In this document: positions 1 through 8,060 of the stretch, one piece after another | How positions within the stretch are numbered: the stretch's first letter is position 1 | Layout: the number at the start of each line of letters is the position of its first letter | Assembly (NCBI GenBank): GCA_047974565.1 | Contig: JBKECN010000057.1 | Span: forward strand, 62,001-126,000 | Direction of reading: 5' to 3' | DNA from: JBDIAG01 sp047974565 | GTDB lineage: Bacteria; Actinomycetota; Actinomycetes; Actinomycetales; CAWJMD01 | Length of the DNA stretch: 64,000 nucleotides | The notes under the pieces: model-generated | What the model saw: only the letters and a program-made list of their open reading frames with translations | Told to the model about the DNA's origin: nothing | The model's database searches: none | Program-made: the position numbers and the translations under genes

Positions 1-254
1 CCCATGCGTGAAAAGCACAACCATCCCCCCTCGACCCGAGCCTGCCACCCCCCTGCGGGAAGCGACCCAGCACAGCGCAGCCTACGGGCCGGATGGCCGC
101 CCATAGGGGAGAACCAGAACTTTCGTGACTTACGGCTAGCGCGCTCCGCGCGCCGACCCAGGCCAGTGAACACTTCTAAGTCCCACAGACCCAAAAGTGT
201 TCAGTGGAGCCGGAGAGGGAGTGACACCCCGGGCCGATCACCTCGCAGCCAGGC
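1..254. other. Intergenic left edge with an inverted-repeat motif
   Basis: No convincing gene is visible. At 167-203 TGAACACTT and AAGTGTTCA form a perfect 9-bp inverted repeat around a 19-nt centre. The flanks match the TGAACACTTCTGCGTCTGTG submotif of the tandem repeats at 59.9-60.6 kb, once forward and once reverse-complemented, so this looks like two oppositely oriented fragments of that repeat family. The region lies downstream of the leftward PH-domain gene and could also act as a terminator, but no U-rich tract follows. Confidence 0.5.
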
Positions 255-2084
255 TCAGCCGCGTTTGATCAGGTCCACCGGGCGAGGGGCCTGGGCACGC
301 ATCCACTGCTCCGGGCCTGTGGCGGACCGGGCCAGGCGGGCGCGGTTCGCCTGGTCCATCAGCAGCCGGCCGGCGATCTCCTGGTCCAGGTGCGCAGCGA
401 CCGGGCGCACCGGGCCGGGGGTGGAGTGCACCACCATGCTCGCCAGCTTGAGCCTGCGCTGCACCGGCCCCTGGGTCAGGCCCAGGCTCTGGGTACGCGC
501 GTGTGGCACGATCGCCAACCGCCGGGTGAGCCGTCCCGAGCGCAATAGCAATGCGGTGGTGGTGACCGCGAAGCCGTTGCGCCGCCAACTGATCGGGTCC
601 AACCACACCGAGCGTGGTGGCGCCCCGACGAAGGACGGCCCAGCGTCGGAGGCGACCGGCCAGGCCGGCCCGTCCCAGCCGATGCCCTGGTCGAGCAGGG
701 CGACCGGGTGCCGCGTGCCCAGATCGGGTAGCACTTGGGCCAGCAGCAGATAGGCCTCGTCCCGGGTCGCGGCCGGCATCAGCACCGTCGACTCGTTTCC
801 GGGGCCACCACCGCCGACGCCGTAGCCGGCGACATTGACCCGAACCAGCCACCAGCCCCTTGCCCGCCAGAGCAGCGGCTGCCTCAGTTGCACGGCCTGC
901 ACCCGGCCGGGCGGGACGGTCTGGGTGCGGGTCTCGAGCAGTCCGTGACGCAGCCGCAGACCGTCCGGGGACACCGCCACGGTGAAGTTGAAACCACGCG
1001 AGAAGCGCGCCCACACCGTGGACGCCGAGGCCAGCACGATCGGGATCGCGGTGAAGATCGCCCCGGGAGCGAAGACCACGGCCACCGCGACACCGACGAG
1101 CATCAGCACCGCGATGATCGTGTCCGAGTTCAGGAGCAGCGAGCCGATCAATCGGCCCGGGCTCAGAGCCATCAGTTGCCGCTCGGGCGCCGCCGGCGCC
1201 TCAGACCCGGTGTAGTCCACCCCGGCGGCCTGGGCCAGCAGCACATTGCGCAGCCTCTCGGCGTCGACGTCCTTGAGGTACTGCAGCCGGATGTCCGAGC
1301 CCGCGCCCCCGGCGACCTCGAGGCGCAACTCGCTGAGCCCGAAGATCCGGCCCAGCAGAGGCTGGACGACGTCCACCGCCTGCAGCCGATCGAGCCGGGC
1401 ATGTCGTTGCTGGCGGAACAGGATGCCGACCTCGTGCTCGAGCGAGCCGTTGCGCACCCGGTACCTGGTCTTGCGCCAGGACAAGGTGGCCCAGCCGCCG
1501 ATCGCCGTGAGGACGATGAGGACCCCGATCGCGAGGACGATGATGTTGTTGAAAGTGCCCAGGCTTGGGAAGATCTCGACCCAGACCTGACCCGAGCGCA
1601 TCGCCTCGGCCATGGCGCGCAACTGGGAGTAGTTCTGTTGGGTGAAGATGGCCAGCGCGGCGACGATGATCTTCCAGGAGCGCAGGAAGGGCGTGACCCG
1701 GTGCAGCCGGTGCCAGCCCTCGGCGTCGGTGACGCCGGGCAGGTTGCTGGTATCGGGATCTGCGGGTGGCTCGGGGTTCTGGCCGGCTGGCTCGCCGAGC
1801 GCGGGGTGCCTGACGAGCGCGGTGGATGACGAACGATCAGGCCCCTGGGATCCGTGCTCGGTTGCTGGGTTCGGAGTAGGTGGCGCCCATCCGGGCTGAC
1901 TCGACGGGCCGGGTGATGACAGCAGGCCGGGAGATTGCGGTGGGCCGGGATCAGGCCGGTGGGCCGCTGGAGGAGGTGCCTGCTCGGGAGAGGTTTGGCG
2001 AGCAGGCTGGTGCGCGGGCGGCGACCCGCCCGGGTTGCCGGCGGGATCTGGCATCGAATCGGGTGTCACGGGGCCGACGCTCAC
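255..2084 (-). CDS. PH-domain membrane protein (YdbT-like, bPH2/DUF304)
   Basis: This 609-residue membrane protein has a Pro/Ser/Gln-rich, probably cytoplasmic N-terminus of about 120 residues, followed by membrane-spanning pairs and repeated bacterial PH domains (PF03703). The first PH-like block is around residues 195-260 (YRVRNGSLEHEVGILFRQQRH...RLQAVDV). A second follows the hydrophobic pair near 310-360, and a third, weaker one lies near the C-terminus. The start is the GTG that overlaps the upstream gene's stop in a GTGA, implying translational coupling; an ATG ten codons downstream is possible. YdbS/YdbT pairs are widespread in Firmicutes and Actinobacteria; a role in the membrane or envelope is assumed, but the biochemical function is unknown. 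Confidence 0.85.
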   Translation of the reverse strand: MSVGPVTPDSMPDPAGNPGGSPPAHQPARQTSPEQAPPPAAHRPDPGPPQSPGLLSSPGPSSQPGWAPPTPNPATEHGSQGPDRSSSTALVRHPALGEPAGQNPEPPADPDTSNLPGVTDAEGWHRLHRVTPFLRSWKIIVAALAIFTQQNYSQLRAMAEAMRSGQVWVEIFPSLGTFNNIIVLAIGVLIVLTAIGGWATLSWRKTRYRVRNGSLEHEVGILFRQQRHARLDRLQAVDVVQPLLGRIFGLSELRLEVAGGAGSDIRLQYLKDVDAERLRNVLLAQAAGVDYTGSEAPAAPERQLMALSPGRLIGSLLLNSDTIIAVLMLVGVAVAVVFAPGAIFTAIPIVLASASTVWARFSRGFNFTVAVSPDGLRLRHGLLETRTQTVPPGRVQAVQLRQPLLWRARGWWLVRVNVAGYGVGGGGPGNESTVLMPAATRDEAYLLLAQVLPDLGTRHPVALLDQGIGWDGPAWPVASDAGPSFVGAPPRSVWLDPISWRRNGFAVTTTALLLRSGRLTRRLAIVPHARTQSLGLTQGPVQRRLKLASMVVHSTPGPVRPVAAHLDQEIAGRLLMDQANRARLARSATGPEQWMRAQAPRPVDLIKRG

Positions 2085-2590
2085 AGCCCGGCCAGCTGGG
2101 ACTCCCCGCGGGAGGCGAGCCGGTCGCGGAGTCGGGCGGCCTCGGCCTGCGGTAGCCCGGGAATGTATGCATCCGACCCGGCCGATGCGGTGTGCAACTG
2201 CACCTGCGCCAACCCGATGGCCCGGTCCAGCGGCCCGGCCTTGACGTCCACATACTGCATTCGGCCGTAGGGAACCACCACCATGGAACGGAACAGCAGG
2301 CCGTGCTTGATGAGCAGGTCGTCGTCGCGCTCGGCGTAGCCCCAGGCGCGCACGCGGCGCGCGATCAGCGCCAGATTGACCAGGCCGAGGACGAGCCAGG
2401 CGGCGGCCCCGGCCCAGACCCATCCCCACTCCCCCAGCCAGGCCACCACACACCAGATAGTCGTGGTGATCGCCAGGGCGATGCCACTGCCGGTCATCCG
2501 CACGATTGCCAGGCGTGGGGAGACTGCGCTCCAGACCACCCCGTCGGGTTGGAACGGGTCGCTCGACCCTGCCGATGCGTGCGTACTCAC
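2081..2590 (-). CDS. PH-domain membrane protein (YdbS-like)
   Basis: A 169-residue protein with two adjacent membrane segments at about residues 30-75, then one bacterial PH (PF03703) domain: an LLIKHGLLFRSMVVVPYGRMQYVDVKAGPLDRAIGLAQVQLHTAS core, the usual PH 'GRMQ..D...GPL.R..GLA' pattern, here split for description. It is the first gene of a two-gene operon with the larger PH protein; stop and start share a GTGA. The gene is divergent from the nuoD-like gene across about 200 bp, which must hold both promoters. The family assignment is firm; the function is not known. Confidence 0.88.
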   Translation of the reverse strand: MSTHASAGSSDPFQPDGVVWSAVSPRLAIVRMTGSGIALAITTTIWCVVAWLGEWGWVWAGAAAWLVLGLVNLALIARRVRAWGYAERDDDLLIKHGLLFRSMVVVPYGRMQYVDVKAGPLDRAIGLAQVQLHTASAGSDAYIPGLPQAEAARLRDRLASRGESQLAGL

Positions 2591-2793
2591 CCTTCGATAG
2601 TGCCATTGATCCAGGCGAGCGATGGCCCAGGTCGGCCAGTCGCCGCCGGAGCCACCGAGCGGGCGGACGCTGCCTGCGGGGAGCCCGGCACGTGAAAGCC
2701 CCTCCGGGAGCCTGCCCAGCAGCGGACGCTGTGACTCGGCCTGACCCGGCCACGATCCGGGATCGGCCAGAGGGACGTGGCAGACTCGTCCGG

Positions 2794-3972
2794 GTGAGCG
2801 ACGACACCCTCATGGTCGGTCTCGGGGCCGGGGCGCTGGCGTCCGACCGGGACCTGCCCACCACCGAGATGGTGCTCAACATCGGTCCCCAGCACCCGGC
2901 CACGCACGGGGTTTTGAGGTTGCGGCTGCGCCTGGACGGCGAACGCATCGTCGCCGCAGAGCCGGTGGTTGGGTACATGCACCGGGGCGCGGAGAAGCTC
3001 TTCGAGGCCCGCGACTACCGGCAGATCATCGTGCTGGCCAATCGACACGACTGGCTGTCTGCCTTCTCCAACGAACTCGGCGTGGTGCTCGGAGCAGAGC
3101 ACCTGCTGGCGATGGAGGTGCCCGAACGGGCCACCTGGGCGCGCACCTTGCTCGCCGAGCTCAACCGGGTGCTCTCGCACCTGATGTTCCTGGGCTCGTA
3201 CCCCCTCGAACTCGGCGGGATCACCCCGATCTTCTACGCCTTCACCGGCCGCGAGCAGTTGCAGGCGGTGATGGAGGAGATCTCCGGTGGACGGATGCAC
3301 TTCATGTTCAACCGAGTCGGCGGCCTCAAGGACGACCTGCCACTGGGCTGGCTGGACCGGGTGGATGCCGCGGTGGCCCAGGTCCGTATCCAGCTCGACC
3401 GCCTCGACGAGTTGGTGATGGGCAACGAGATCGTCCATGCCCGCACCCGCGGGGTCGGCGTCCTGAGCCCGGAACAGGTCTCGGCCTTCGGTGTGTCCGG
3501 GCCGATCGCGCGGGCCAGCGGGGTCGATTTCGACCTGCGCCGCGACGAGCCCTACCTGGCGTACGGGGAGTTGTTCGGTCCGGACGGCCCCGGACGGGTG
3601 GCGATCCGCACCGAGGGCGACTGCCTGGCCCGGCTGCAGGTGCTGGCCGAACAGGCCAGGGTGAGCCTGGACCTAGCCCTGGCCTGCACGGCGCGATTGC
3701 GTGCGCTGCCGCCCGGACCGGTGAACGTGCGACTTCCCAAGGTGCTCAAACTCCCTGAGGGACACCGCTACACGTGGACCGAGAATCCGCTGGGGATCAA
3801 CGGCTATTACCTGGTCTCGCGTGGGGAGAAGACGCCGTGGCGGCTCAAACTCCGTTCGGCCAGCTTCAACAACGTGCAGGTGCTCTCCGAACTGTTACCG
3901 GGGACCTTGGTGGCGGACATGGTCGCCATCCTGGGCTCGATGTTCTTCGTCGTCGGGGACGTGGACAAGTAG
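2794..3972 (+). CDS. Orphan NADH-quinone oxidoreductase subunit D-like protein
   Basis: A 392-residue member of the 49-kDa/NuoD (hydrogenase large-subunit-like) family. Visible signatures are NIGPQHPATHGVLRL near the N-terminus, GYMHRGAEKLFEARDY, NRHDWLSAFSNE and a C-terminal GSMFFVVGDVDK. In complex I this subunit forms the quinone site with NuoB at the base of the peripheral arm. No other nuo gene is nearby: the neighbours are PH-domain genes and an NDH-2-like flavoprotein. It is therefore probably a paralogue outside the main nuo operon rather than the housekeeping copy. GTG 2794 is the most likely start; an ATG six codons later is possible. Confidence 0.82.
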   Translation: MSDDTLMVGLGAGALASDRDLPTTEMVLNIGPQHPATHGVLRLRLRLDGERIVAAEPVVGYMHRGAEKLFEARDYRQIIVLANRHDWLSAFSNELGVVLGAEHLLAMEVPERATWARTLLAELNRVLSHLMFLGSYPLELGGITPIFYAFTGREQLQAVMEEISGGRMHFMFNRVGGLKDDLPLGWLDRVDAAVAQVRIQLDRLDELVMGNEIVHARTRGVGVLSPEQVSAFGVSGPIARASGVDFDLRRDEPYLAYGELFGPDGPGRVAIRTEGDCLARLQVLAEQARVSLDLALACTARLRALPPGPVNVRLPKVLKLPEGHRYTWTENPLGINGYYLVSRGEKTPWRLKLRSASFNNVQVLSELLPGTLVADMVAILGSMFFVVGDVDK

Positions 3973-4007
3973 CCCGTCTGACCTGCCGGGTCCCTCGGCC
4001 CGGGCTA
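3970..4007. terminator. Possible bidirectional hairpin between convergent genes
   Basis: TAGCCCG and CGGGCTA form a 7-bp stem that contains the stop codons of both convergent genes, with a 24-nt loop. There is no T-rich tract, so a terminator role is inferred only from position. Confidence 0.3.
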
Positions 4008-5213
4008 CAGCGAGGCCGTCGGCCAGGTGGTGCGATGGTCGGCATGCAGCAGGATGAGATCCGGGTCGTCGACGGTGGGATAGATCCACTCCGAATTGAT
4101 CGACGACTTGAGCTTCTTGGCCTCGTCCCCGGTCTGGGAGACCGTCCGGTCCCAGCCGAGGGTGAGCACAGCGCCCGCCTCGCCCAGATCCAGGCACGTG
4201 ACATACGGGTCCGGCGCGAACGGCACCAACGGGTGACCCAGCAGGTCGGAGGCGACGTTGACGCCGACGAACTTTCCCTGCGGCACCGCGTGCTGGCAAC
4301 TCTGGGTCACTGTGTGGCCGGGCTCGGCCACAGCAGCGGCAGTGTCGCCGGCAGCGTAGACGCCTGGCACTTGGGGCACCCGGAGGAACTCGTCCACGAC
4401 CAAGCGACCGAGCCGATCCCGCTCGGCCGGGATCTGCTCGGTCAGGTGATTCGCCCGCATCCCCGCCGTCCAGATGACGGTGGCCGCGTCGACTTCGGTG
4501 CCATCGCTGAAGATCGTGCGCGTGGGCTCGACCCGGTCGATGGTGGTGTTCAGCACCACCTCGACACCGGTCTCTGCGAGCGCCTTGAGAATCTCCGGCC
4601 GCGGCCCGTCGCCCAGCTCCGGGCCGACCTCCGCGGCCAGGTCGACGAGCAGCACCCGCACCGGATGCCCCGCCGAGAGTTCTGCGAGCCTGCCGGTCAA
4701 CTCGGTCGCCACCTCGATGCCGGTGAAGCCTGCGCCGACCACGACGGCCGTCCAGGCACCCGGCTTGTCCGGGTCGTCGGCCAATCGCTGCAGGTGGGAA
4801 TGCAGGGCAGCCGCGGCGGGCAGGGTATCGACATCGAAGAGATGTTCCGCGCCCGGCAGCGTCGGCCGGATCAGCCTGCTTCCGGTTGCCAGGGCGAGCC
4901 GGTCGTAGTGCAGCGTGCGGGCCGCACCGTCCCGTTCCACCACGTCCACGGTGCCGGCGGCGGTGTCGATGCCCAGCGCCGTCGCGGCCACCCGGCGGAC
5001 TCCGATCGGCCCCAGCACCCGGTCCAGGCTGACGCGCATGCGTGCCGGGTCCGATTCGTACAGCCGTGGTCGGATCACCATGTCGTCTGCGGGGGCGACC
5101 AGGGTGACCCGAAAGGCATCGTCGGGCGCGCCGAGGATCTTTCGGGTTCGCACCGCACCGGCCGCCGCCCAGACGCCGGCGAATCCGCCGCCAAGGACCA
5201 GGACTTCTTTCAT
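4005..5213 (-). CDS. FAD-dependent pyridine nucleotide-disulfide oxidoreductase, NDH-2-like
   Basis: A 402-residue two-dinucleotide-binding-domain flavoprotein. The FAD motif VLGGGFAGVWAA lies at residues 6-17, the NAD(P)H motif VVVGAGFTGIEVATEL near 150, and the second FAD-contacting motif VYAAGDTAAA near 295. There is no obvious C-terminal membrane helix, but the overall pattern matches type II NADH dehydrogenases and related NAD(P)/FAD oxidoreductases that pass electrons to quinones or small acceptors. It lies 66 nt downstream of, and co-directional with, an Rrf2 regulator, so the pair is probably one redox- or NO-responsive unit. The electron acceptor is unknown. Confidence 0.85.
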   Translation of the reverse strand: MKEVLVLGGGFAGVWAAAGAVRTRKILGAPDDAFRVTLVAPADDMVIRPRLYESDPARMRVSLDRVLGPIGVRRVAATALGIDTAAGTVDVVERDGAARTLHYDRLALATGSRLIRPTLPGAEHLFDVDTLPAAAALHSHLQRLADDPDKPGAWTAVVVGAGFTGIEVATELTGRLAELSAGHPVRVLLVDLAAEVGPELGDGPRPEILKALAETGVEVVLNTTIDRVEPTRTIFSDGTEVDAATVIWTAGMRANHLTEQIPAERDRLGRLVVDEFLRVPQVPGVYAAGDTAAAVAEPGHTVTQSCQHAVPQGKFVGVNVASDLLGHPLVPFAPDPYVTCLDLGEAGAVLTLGWDRTVSQTGDEAKKLKSSINSEWIYPTVDDPDLILLHADHRTTWPTASL

Positions 5214-5279
5214 GATGCTCCCTCGGATCGTTGACCAGCCGCGGCCCGCGGTTGCGGACCGGAACTCGTGGAGGTGGGC

Positions 5280-5792
5280 TCACCTGGACCTGGACCTGGA
5301 CGCGGACCCGGGATCGCGGTCGAACAGTCGACGGGCCACACCTGCCGCCTCCGGGGCGTGCTCATCGACGGTGCCGCGGATATCGGCGATGCTGTGCCGG
5401 GCCAGCACCTCGCGCCAGGCGGCGTCCGCCGACTGCATGACAGCGTTGATCGCACACGGCCCTTCGAAACACCGCGCAGGCAGGCTTTCGCCCATGCCGC
5501 GTCGCCGGATCTCGGAACACCTGAACGCGCCTTGAGATCCATCAATGGCCTCCGCGACGTCCAAGAGCGAGATCTGCTCGGGTGGGCGCGCCAAGGTGAA
5601 GCCACCGCGAGGGCCGGGCTGGGAGGTGAGTAGACCGGCCCGGCTCAGCGCCTGCAGGTGCTTGTTGAGATACGCGGCAGGCAGATCATGACTGGCGGCC
5701 AACTTGGCTGCGGGGACGGGCTCCTGATCGCCGAGCCAGGCGAGAGTCAGCAGGATGTGCAGGCCCCACTCGACGCCCTCGCTCAACTTCAT
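5280..5792 (-). CDS. Rrf2-family transcriptional regulator
   Basis: A 170-residue Rrf2 protein with an N-terminal winged helix-turn-helix (MKLSEGVEWGLHILLTLAWL, then AYLNKHLQALSRAGLL and PRGGFTLARP). The C-terminal region has Cys92, Cys108 and Cys113, the position where IscR/NsrR-type members hold a [2Fe-2S] or [4Fe-4S] cluster, although the CX15CX4C spacing differs from IscR. The chosen ATG is preceded by AGGA seven nt upstream and has MKLSEG, the typical Rrf2 beginning; an upstream in-frame ATG lies beyond the operator-like dyad. It probably controls itself and the downstream flavoprotein. Confidence 0.88.
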   Translation of the reverse strand: MKLSEGVEWGLHILLTLAWLGDQEPVPAAKLAASHDLPAAYLNKHLQALSRAGLLTSQPGPRGGFTLARPPEQISLLDVAEAIDGSQGAFRCSEIRRRGMGESLPARCFEGPCAINAVMQSADAAWREVLARHSIADIRGTVDEHAPEAAGVARRLFDRDPGSASRSRSR

Positions 5793-5797
5793 TGGGT

Positions 5798-5817
5798 TAT
5801 CCTGGCTAATCAGGATA
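5798..5817 (-). promoter_or_regulatory. Operator-like dyad over the rrf2 translation start
   Basis: TATCCTG-GCTAAT-CAGGATA is a perfect 7+7-bp inverted repeat with a 6-bp spacer, ending five bases from the rrf2 start codon. Its right arm on the coding strand supplies the AGGA Shine-Dalgarno. Rrf2 regulators commonly bind such dyads in their own promoters, so autoregulation is the natural reading. The site is AT-rich compared with its surroundings. Confidence 0.6.
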
Positions 5818-5882
5818 GTTACTGTCAAGGATTAGATGGCTGGTTCCCAGGGTGCGGTTGGTGGGGTCCTCGGCGCCTGCGA

Positions 5883-6305
5883 AACGTCACCCGGGTCGCG
5901 AAGAGCAGCCTTGGGTAACGCTAGAAGCCACCCGAGGCGGCACAACGTCACCCGGGTCACGAAAGCAGGCCCAAACGTCACCCGGGTCACCAAGTGCGGC
6001 CTTGGGTCACGCTAGATGCCACCCGAGGCGGCACAACGTCACCCGGGTCACGAAGTGCAGGCCCAAACGTCACCCGGGTCACGAAGAGCAGCCTTGGGCA
6101 ACGCTAGAAGTCACCCGAGGCGGAACAACGTCACCCAGGTCACGAACTGCAGGCCCAAACGCCACCCGGGTCACGAACTGCGGCCCTGGGTCACGCTAGA
6201 AGTCACCCGAGGCGGCACAACGTCACCCGGGTCACGACGGGCAGGCCCCAAACGTCACCCGGGTTGCGAAAGGGCGGGGCCCCAAACGTCACCGGGGTCA
6301 CGAAA
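5883..6305. repeat. Tandem array A: 91-92-bp unit carrying the GTCAC-CCGG-GTCAC motif
   Basis: About ten copies of CGTCACCCGGGTCACG (with small variants) occur here. They are organised in a higher-order unit of 91-92 bp that also contains a CTAGAAGCCACCCGAGGCGG-type segment beginning near 5921, 6012, 6103 and 6195. The motif itself is a direct repeat of GTCAC around CCGG. Open frames across it are by-products of the period and carry no recognisable domain. The array lies between the rrf2 promoter and the 3' end of the J-domain gene; the same motif returns in opposite orientation after panD. Confidence 0.88.
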
Positions 6306-6372
6306 CACGCTCTCGGGAGACGGTTGTCGGCGTCGTCAGGCAGCGCCTGAGGGGACAGCGTGCCCGGAGCGG

Positions 6373-6768
6373 TCAGCGGGAGCGGCCCCATGCGGCGTAC
6401 CACTGCCACCACGGATTCAGCGCCATGAAGGAGCCGGCGTCGCCATACCCCGCGAAGACGAAGCCATACTGGCGGTACTTCACCGTCCACAGATCCTCAG
6501 CGGGAGTCTCCACCCGCACCCCGCAACCGTCCACGCAGGTGCGGACATCGTCGTAACGGGCCCGCACTGCCGGCTCGCCCAGCACCCGGTACGCCTCGGT
6601 CGCTCGACGGAACGCCTCGGGTGACGGGCTGGTCGCGGTATCCGGATGATGCTGGCGAGCCTGTCGCCGGTAGGCGCGGGTGATGTCCAGTTGGGTGGCG
6701 TGCGGGGGAAGTTGAAGGACTGCGTAGTAGTCGTTGTCGATCCACTGGGCCAGGGTGGAGTGATCCAT
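6373..6768 (-). CDS. Stand-alone J-domain protein
   Basis: A 131-residue protein whose first two thirds is a DnaJ J domain: DYYAVLQLPPHATQLDITRAYRR, the diagnostic HPD in QHHPDTAT, and an EAFRRATEAYRVLGEPAVRARYD helix. J domains stimulate Hsp70/DnaK ATPase activity through HPD. The C-terminal part is Trp/Tyr-rich and lacks the Gly/Phe region, zinc-finger and substrate domains of DnaJ, so this is a J-only co-chaperone of unknown client. The start is chosen at MDHSTLAQW because GAGGAA lies six nt upstream. It is divergent from panD and sits between two inverted repeat arrays. Confidence 0.8.
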   Translation of the reverse strand: MDHSTLAQWIDNDYYAVLQLPPHATQLDITRAYRRQARQHHPDTATSPSPEAFRRATEAYRVLGEPAVRARYDDVRTCVDGCGVRVETPAEDLWTVKYRQYGFVFAGYGDAGSFMALNPWWQWYAAWGRSR

Positions 6769-6924
6769 GGCGTTCCTCGCGCAGAAGTGGGCTTGCGTGT
6801 GCTGGTCGCGACGCTGCGCCAGCATCACGGTAACCGGTCCAGGTGCCGGTCCGTAACCCCGGGTCGAGGCCCCGGCTAGGGTTTGAGGGCCCGTCCCCGC
6901 ACGTCATCGCTAGCAGAGGTCGCC

Positions 6925-7338
6925 ATGTACCGCACGATGCTCAAGAGCAAGATCCATCGAGCCACCGTCACCCACGCGGATCTGCACTACGTCGGCTCCC
7001 TCACGGTCAGCGCCGACCTGATGGCGGCAGCAGATCTGCTGCCCGGCGAGAAGGTGGACGTGGTGGACGTCACCAACGGCGCCAGGCTTTCCACCTATGT
7101 CATCGAGGGCCCGGCAGGCGAGGGCGTGATCGGTATCAACGGCGCCGCCGCCCGATTGGTGCACGTCGGCGACATCGTCATCATCATCGGCTACGCCCAG
7201 GTGGCAGACGCCGAGGCCCGGGCTTTGGAGCCAGCCATCGTCTTCGTCGACGCCGAGAACCGCTTCGACCACACCGGCCACGACCCGGCGGAGGCGCTGG
7301 AGGGGCTCAGCCGAGGTGACCTGGCCGAGCCGATCTGA
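6925..7338 (+). CDS. panD: Aspartate 1-decarboxylase, pyruvoyl-dependent
   Basis: This enzyme makes beta-alanine from L-aspartate for pantothenate and coenzyme A. The 137-residue proenzyme begins MYRTMLKSKIHRATVT and has the self-processing Gly24-Ser25 in HYVGSLTV; cleavage there turns Ser25 into the pyruvoyl cofactor. Lys9 and the later VTNGARLSTYVI and GINGAAARLVHVGD blocks are typical. The start is supported by AGAGG upstream. panB and panC are not in the window, so the gene is separated from the rest of its pathway. Confidence 0.95.
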   Translation: MYRTMLKSKIHRATVTHADLHYVGSLTVSADLMAAADLLPGEKVDVVDVTNGARLSTYVIEGPAGEGVIGINGAAARLVHVGDIVIIIGYAQVADAEARALEPAIVFVDAENRFDHTGHDPAEALEGLSRGDLAEPI

Positions 7339-7383
7339 GCCTCGCCCAAGGTCGGCTACTTCCGGGCCCAATGCCGTTCACCC

Positions 7384-7761
7384 GAAGCCACATTTCGCGA
7401 CCAGGGTGACGTTTGGCCGCCGAACCTCGCGGCCCGGGTGACGTTTGGCGCCCGCACTTCGCGACCCGGGTGACATTTGGGCGCCTCGGGCAACCTCTAC
7501 CGCCACCCCAGACCGCACTTCGTTACCCGGGTGACCTTTGGCCGCCGCTTTCGCGACCCGGGTGACGTTTGGCGCCTGCACTTCGCGACCCGGGTGACAT
7601 TTGGCCACCTCCGGCAACCTCTACCGCCACCCCAGACCGCACTTCGCAACCAGGGTGACGATTGGCCACTGCACTTCGCGGCCCGGGTGACGTTTGGCCA
7701 CCTCGGGCAACCTCTACCGCCACCCCAGGCCGCACTTCGCTACCAGGGTGACGTTTGGCGT
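7384..7761. repeat. Array B: inverted-orientation copies of the GTCAC-CCGG-GTCAC motif
   Basis: About nine copies read CGACCCGGGTGACGTTTGG on the plus strand, which is the reverse complement of the unit in array A. They are interspersed with three copies of a GGCAACCTCTACCGCCACC segment near 7488, 7613 and 7706. Arrays A and B therefore face each other across the 1-kb J-domain/panD pair. The remaining sequence up to 7848 contains a short ACTCAACCGAACCG repeat (about 7779-7809) and no gene. Confidence 0.85.
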
Positions 7762-7848
7762 CCAGCGCGTGAGGACCGACTCAACCGAACCGACTCAACC
7801 GAACCGAACAGGCGGCGCCGGTGCCTCAATCAACCGGACCGTGCGGGC

Positions 7849-7980
7849 TCAGGTGGACGGACCCGCGAAACGGTGGTCGCGCTCGCAGACCCACAGGAGC
7901 TTGGTCTCACCATCACTCGTGTGGGACTCCGTGCGCACGCCGCTACCGCCGCACTGGGGGCATGAAGGTGCAGTACTCAT
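7849..7980 (-). CDS. Small zinc-ribbon-like protein (43 residues)
   Basis: A short frame encodes 43 residues: a CPQCGGSG knuckle near the N-terminus and a second half WVCERDHRF, giving CxxC...C-x3-H as potential metal ligands. It is in the same orientation as the folate operon and ends it, 80 nt after the DUF3180 gene. No strong Shine-Dalgarno is visible, and ATG 7980 is the only usable start after an in-frame stop. I do not recognise a named family; the conserved-looking metal knuckle in so short a frame is the reason for calling it. Confidence 0.5.
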   Translation of the reverse strand: MSTAPSCPQCGGSGVRTESHTSDGETKLLWVCERDHRFAGPST

Positions 7981-8060
7981 GGTCTTGAGGGTGCCACCCG
8001 CGGGCGGGGTGCGCTAGTAGTCGGACACGGGTTCTCTGGGCAGCTTCTTCCGTTGTGAAA

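Noticed and set aside
5883..6305. Long open frames across the GTCAC repeat array as protein-coding genes
   Set aside because: They result from the repeat periodicity, have no domain or Shine-Dalgarno, and the same applies to arrays B and C.
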